Source: an uncultured bacterium
Lineage (GTDB): Bacteria; Acidobacteriota; Thermoanaerobaculia; Multivoradales; JAHEKO01
Direction: 5' to 3'
DNA length: 6,845 bases
Assembly (NCBI GenBank): GCA_938016625.1
Contig: CALILB010000165.1
Coordinates: 1-6,845, forward strand
Part shown: positions 6,490 to 6,845 of the stretch, one piece after another
Layout: the number at the start of each line of letters is the position of its first letter
Numbering within the stretch: the first letter of the stretch is position 1
Notes under the pieces: generated by a model
Databases searched by the model: none
Told to the model about the DNA's origin: nothing
What the model saw: the letters and a program-made list of their open reading frames with translations, nothing else
Translations under genes and position numbers: made by a program

Positions 6490-6845
6490 ATGCACCACGG
6501 CATCCTTCTTATCGACAAGCAGCCGAGTTGCACCTCCCACGACGTGGTGCAAGACGCTCGGCGTGCCATCGGACAGCGCAAGGTTGGTCATTGCGGCACG
6601 CTCGACCCCACCGCAACCGGTCTGCTGGTGTTGACGTTGGGCAAGGCGACACGACTCACTCGATTCTTCATTCGCGCCCCAAAGGTCTACGAGGGACGAA
6701 TCGCCTTTGGCGCCGCCACGGACACCTACGACAGCTCCGGTGAGGTAATCTCGAGCTCCTCGACCTCCGGTCTCGACTCGGCCCCGGTCGAAGAGACCAT
6801 GCGGACCTTTGTGGGAACCTACGAGCAGGCCGCACCCCCCTACAG
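6490..6845 (+). CDS. truB: tRNA pseudouridine(55) synthase TruB, 5' part (cut by window edge)
   Basis: TruB isomerises U55 in the T-arm of most tRNAs and also acts as a tRNA-folding chaperone. About 118 residues are visible and the frame is open to the window end. The family N terminus appears as GILLIDKQPSCTSHDVV. Motif I is GHCGTLDPTATGLL with the catalytic Asp39. The next motif contains the conserved Tyr and the TDTYDSSGE segment. The last residues, YEQAAPPY, begin the conserved Q-x-PP-x-SA region. Cys in place of the usual Thr/Ala before GTLDP, and Thr after DP, are unusual but outside the catalytic residue. The ATG is 4 nt after the nrnA stop and has only a weak purine stretch upstream, so re-initiation or coupling from nrnA is likely. 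The remaining roughly 60 per cent of the protein lies outside the window. Confidence 0.95.
   Translation, partial: MHHGILLIDKQPSCTSHDVVQDARRAIGQRKVGHCGTLDPTATGLLVLTLGKATRLTRFFIRAPKVYEGRIAFGAATDTYDSSGEVISSSSTSGLDSAPVEETMRTFVGTYEQAAPPY

Overview
The window is one collinear, plus-strand block of conserved housekeeping genes for translation initiation, ribosome maturation and transcription elongation: rimP, nusA, infB, a DUF503/YlxP gene, rbfA, a DHH/DHHA1 nanoRNase (nrnA) and the 5' part of truB, which runs off the right edge. DNA is G+C-rich with strong G/C preference at third codon positions. The order (DUF503 gene before rbfA, an NrnA gene between rbfA and truB, no ylxR/ylxQ between nusA and infB), a NusA ending in helix-hairpin-helix motifs plus an acidic tail, and an IF-2 with two IF2_N modules would fit an Acidobacteriota-like or other deep-branching Gram-negative bacterium. 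This placement is an inference from gene style, not a proof.

Layout: bases 1-134 are the control region. A near-consensus sigma-70-type promoter (TTGAAG, 17-bp spacer, TATAAT) is followed about 20 nt after the expected transcription start by an intrinsic-terminator-like hairpin with seven T's, then by rimP 26 nt later. No second promoter is visible between terminator and rimP, so transcripts from this promoter must read through the terminator to express the genes downstream. Bases 135-4757 carry rimP, nusA and infB with gaps of 12 and 36 nt. A 126-nt intercistronic stretch (4758-4883) carries an 8-bp inverted repeat and a 10-bp palindrome. Bases 4884-6845 carry ylxP, rbfA, nrnA and truB, tightly packed (1-nt overlap, 23-nt overlap, 4-nt gap), which suggests translational coupling.

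How it fits together: RimP and RbfA mature the 30S subunit, IF-2 joins subunits on initiator tRNA, TruB modifies the tRNA T-arm, NrnA clears very short RNAs, and NusA controls RNA polymerase pausing and termination. Because NusA acts on hairpin-dependent termination and is encoded just behind a terminator hairpin, the leader is a plausible site of NusA feedback. I found no mobile element, CRISPR array, tRNA or rRNA, and no undescribed protein system. The rimP leader is the most interesting part of the window.
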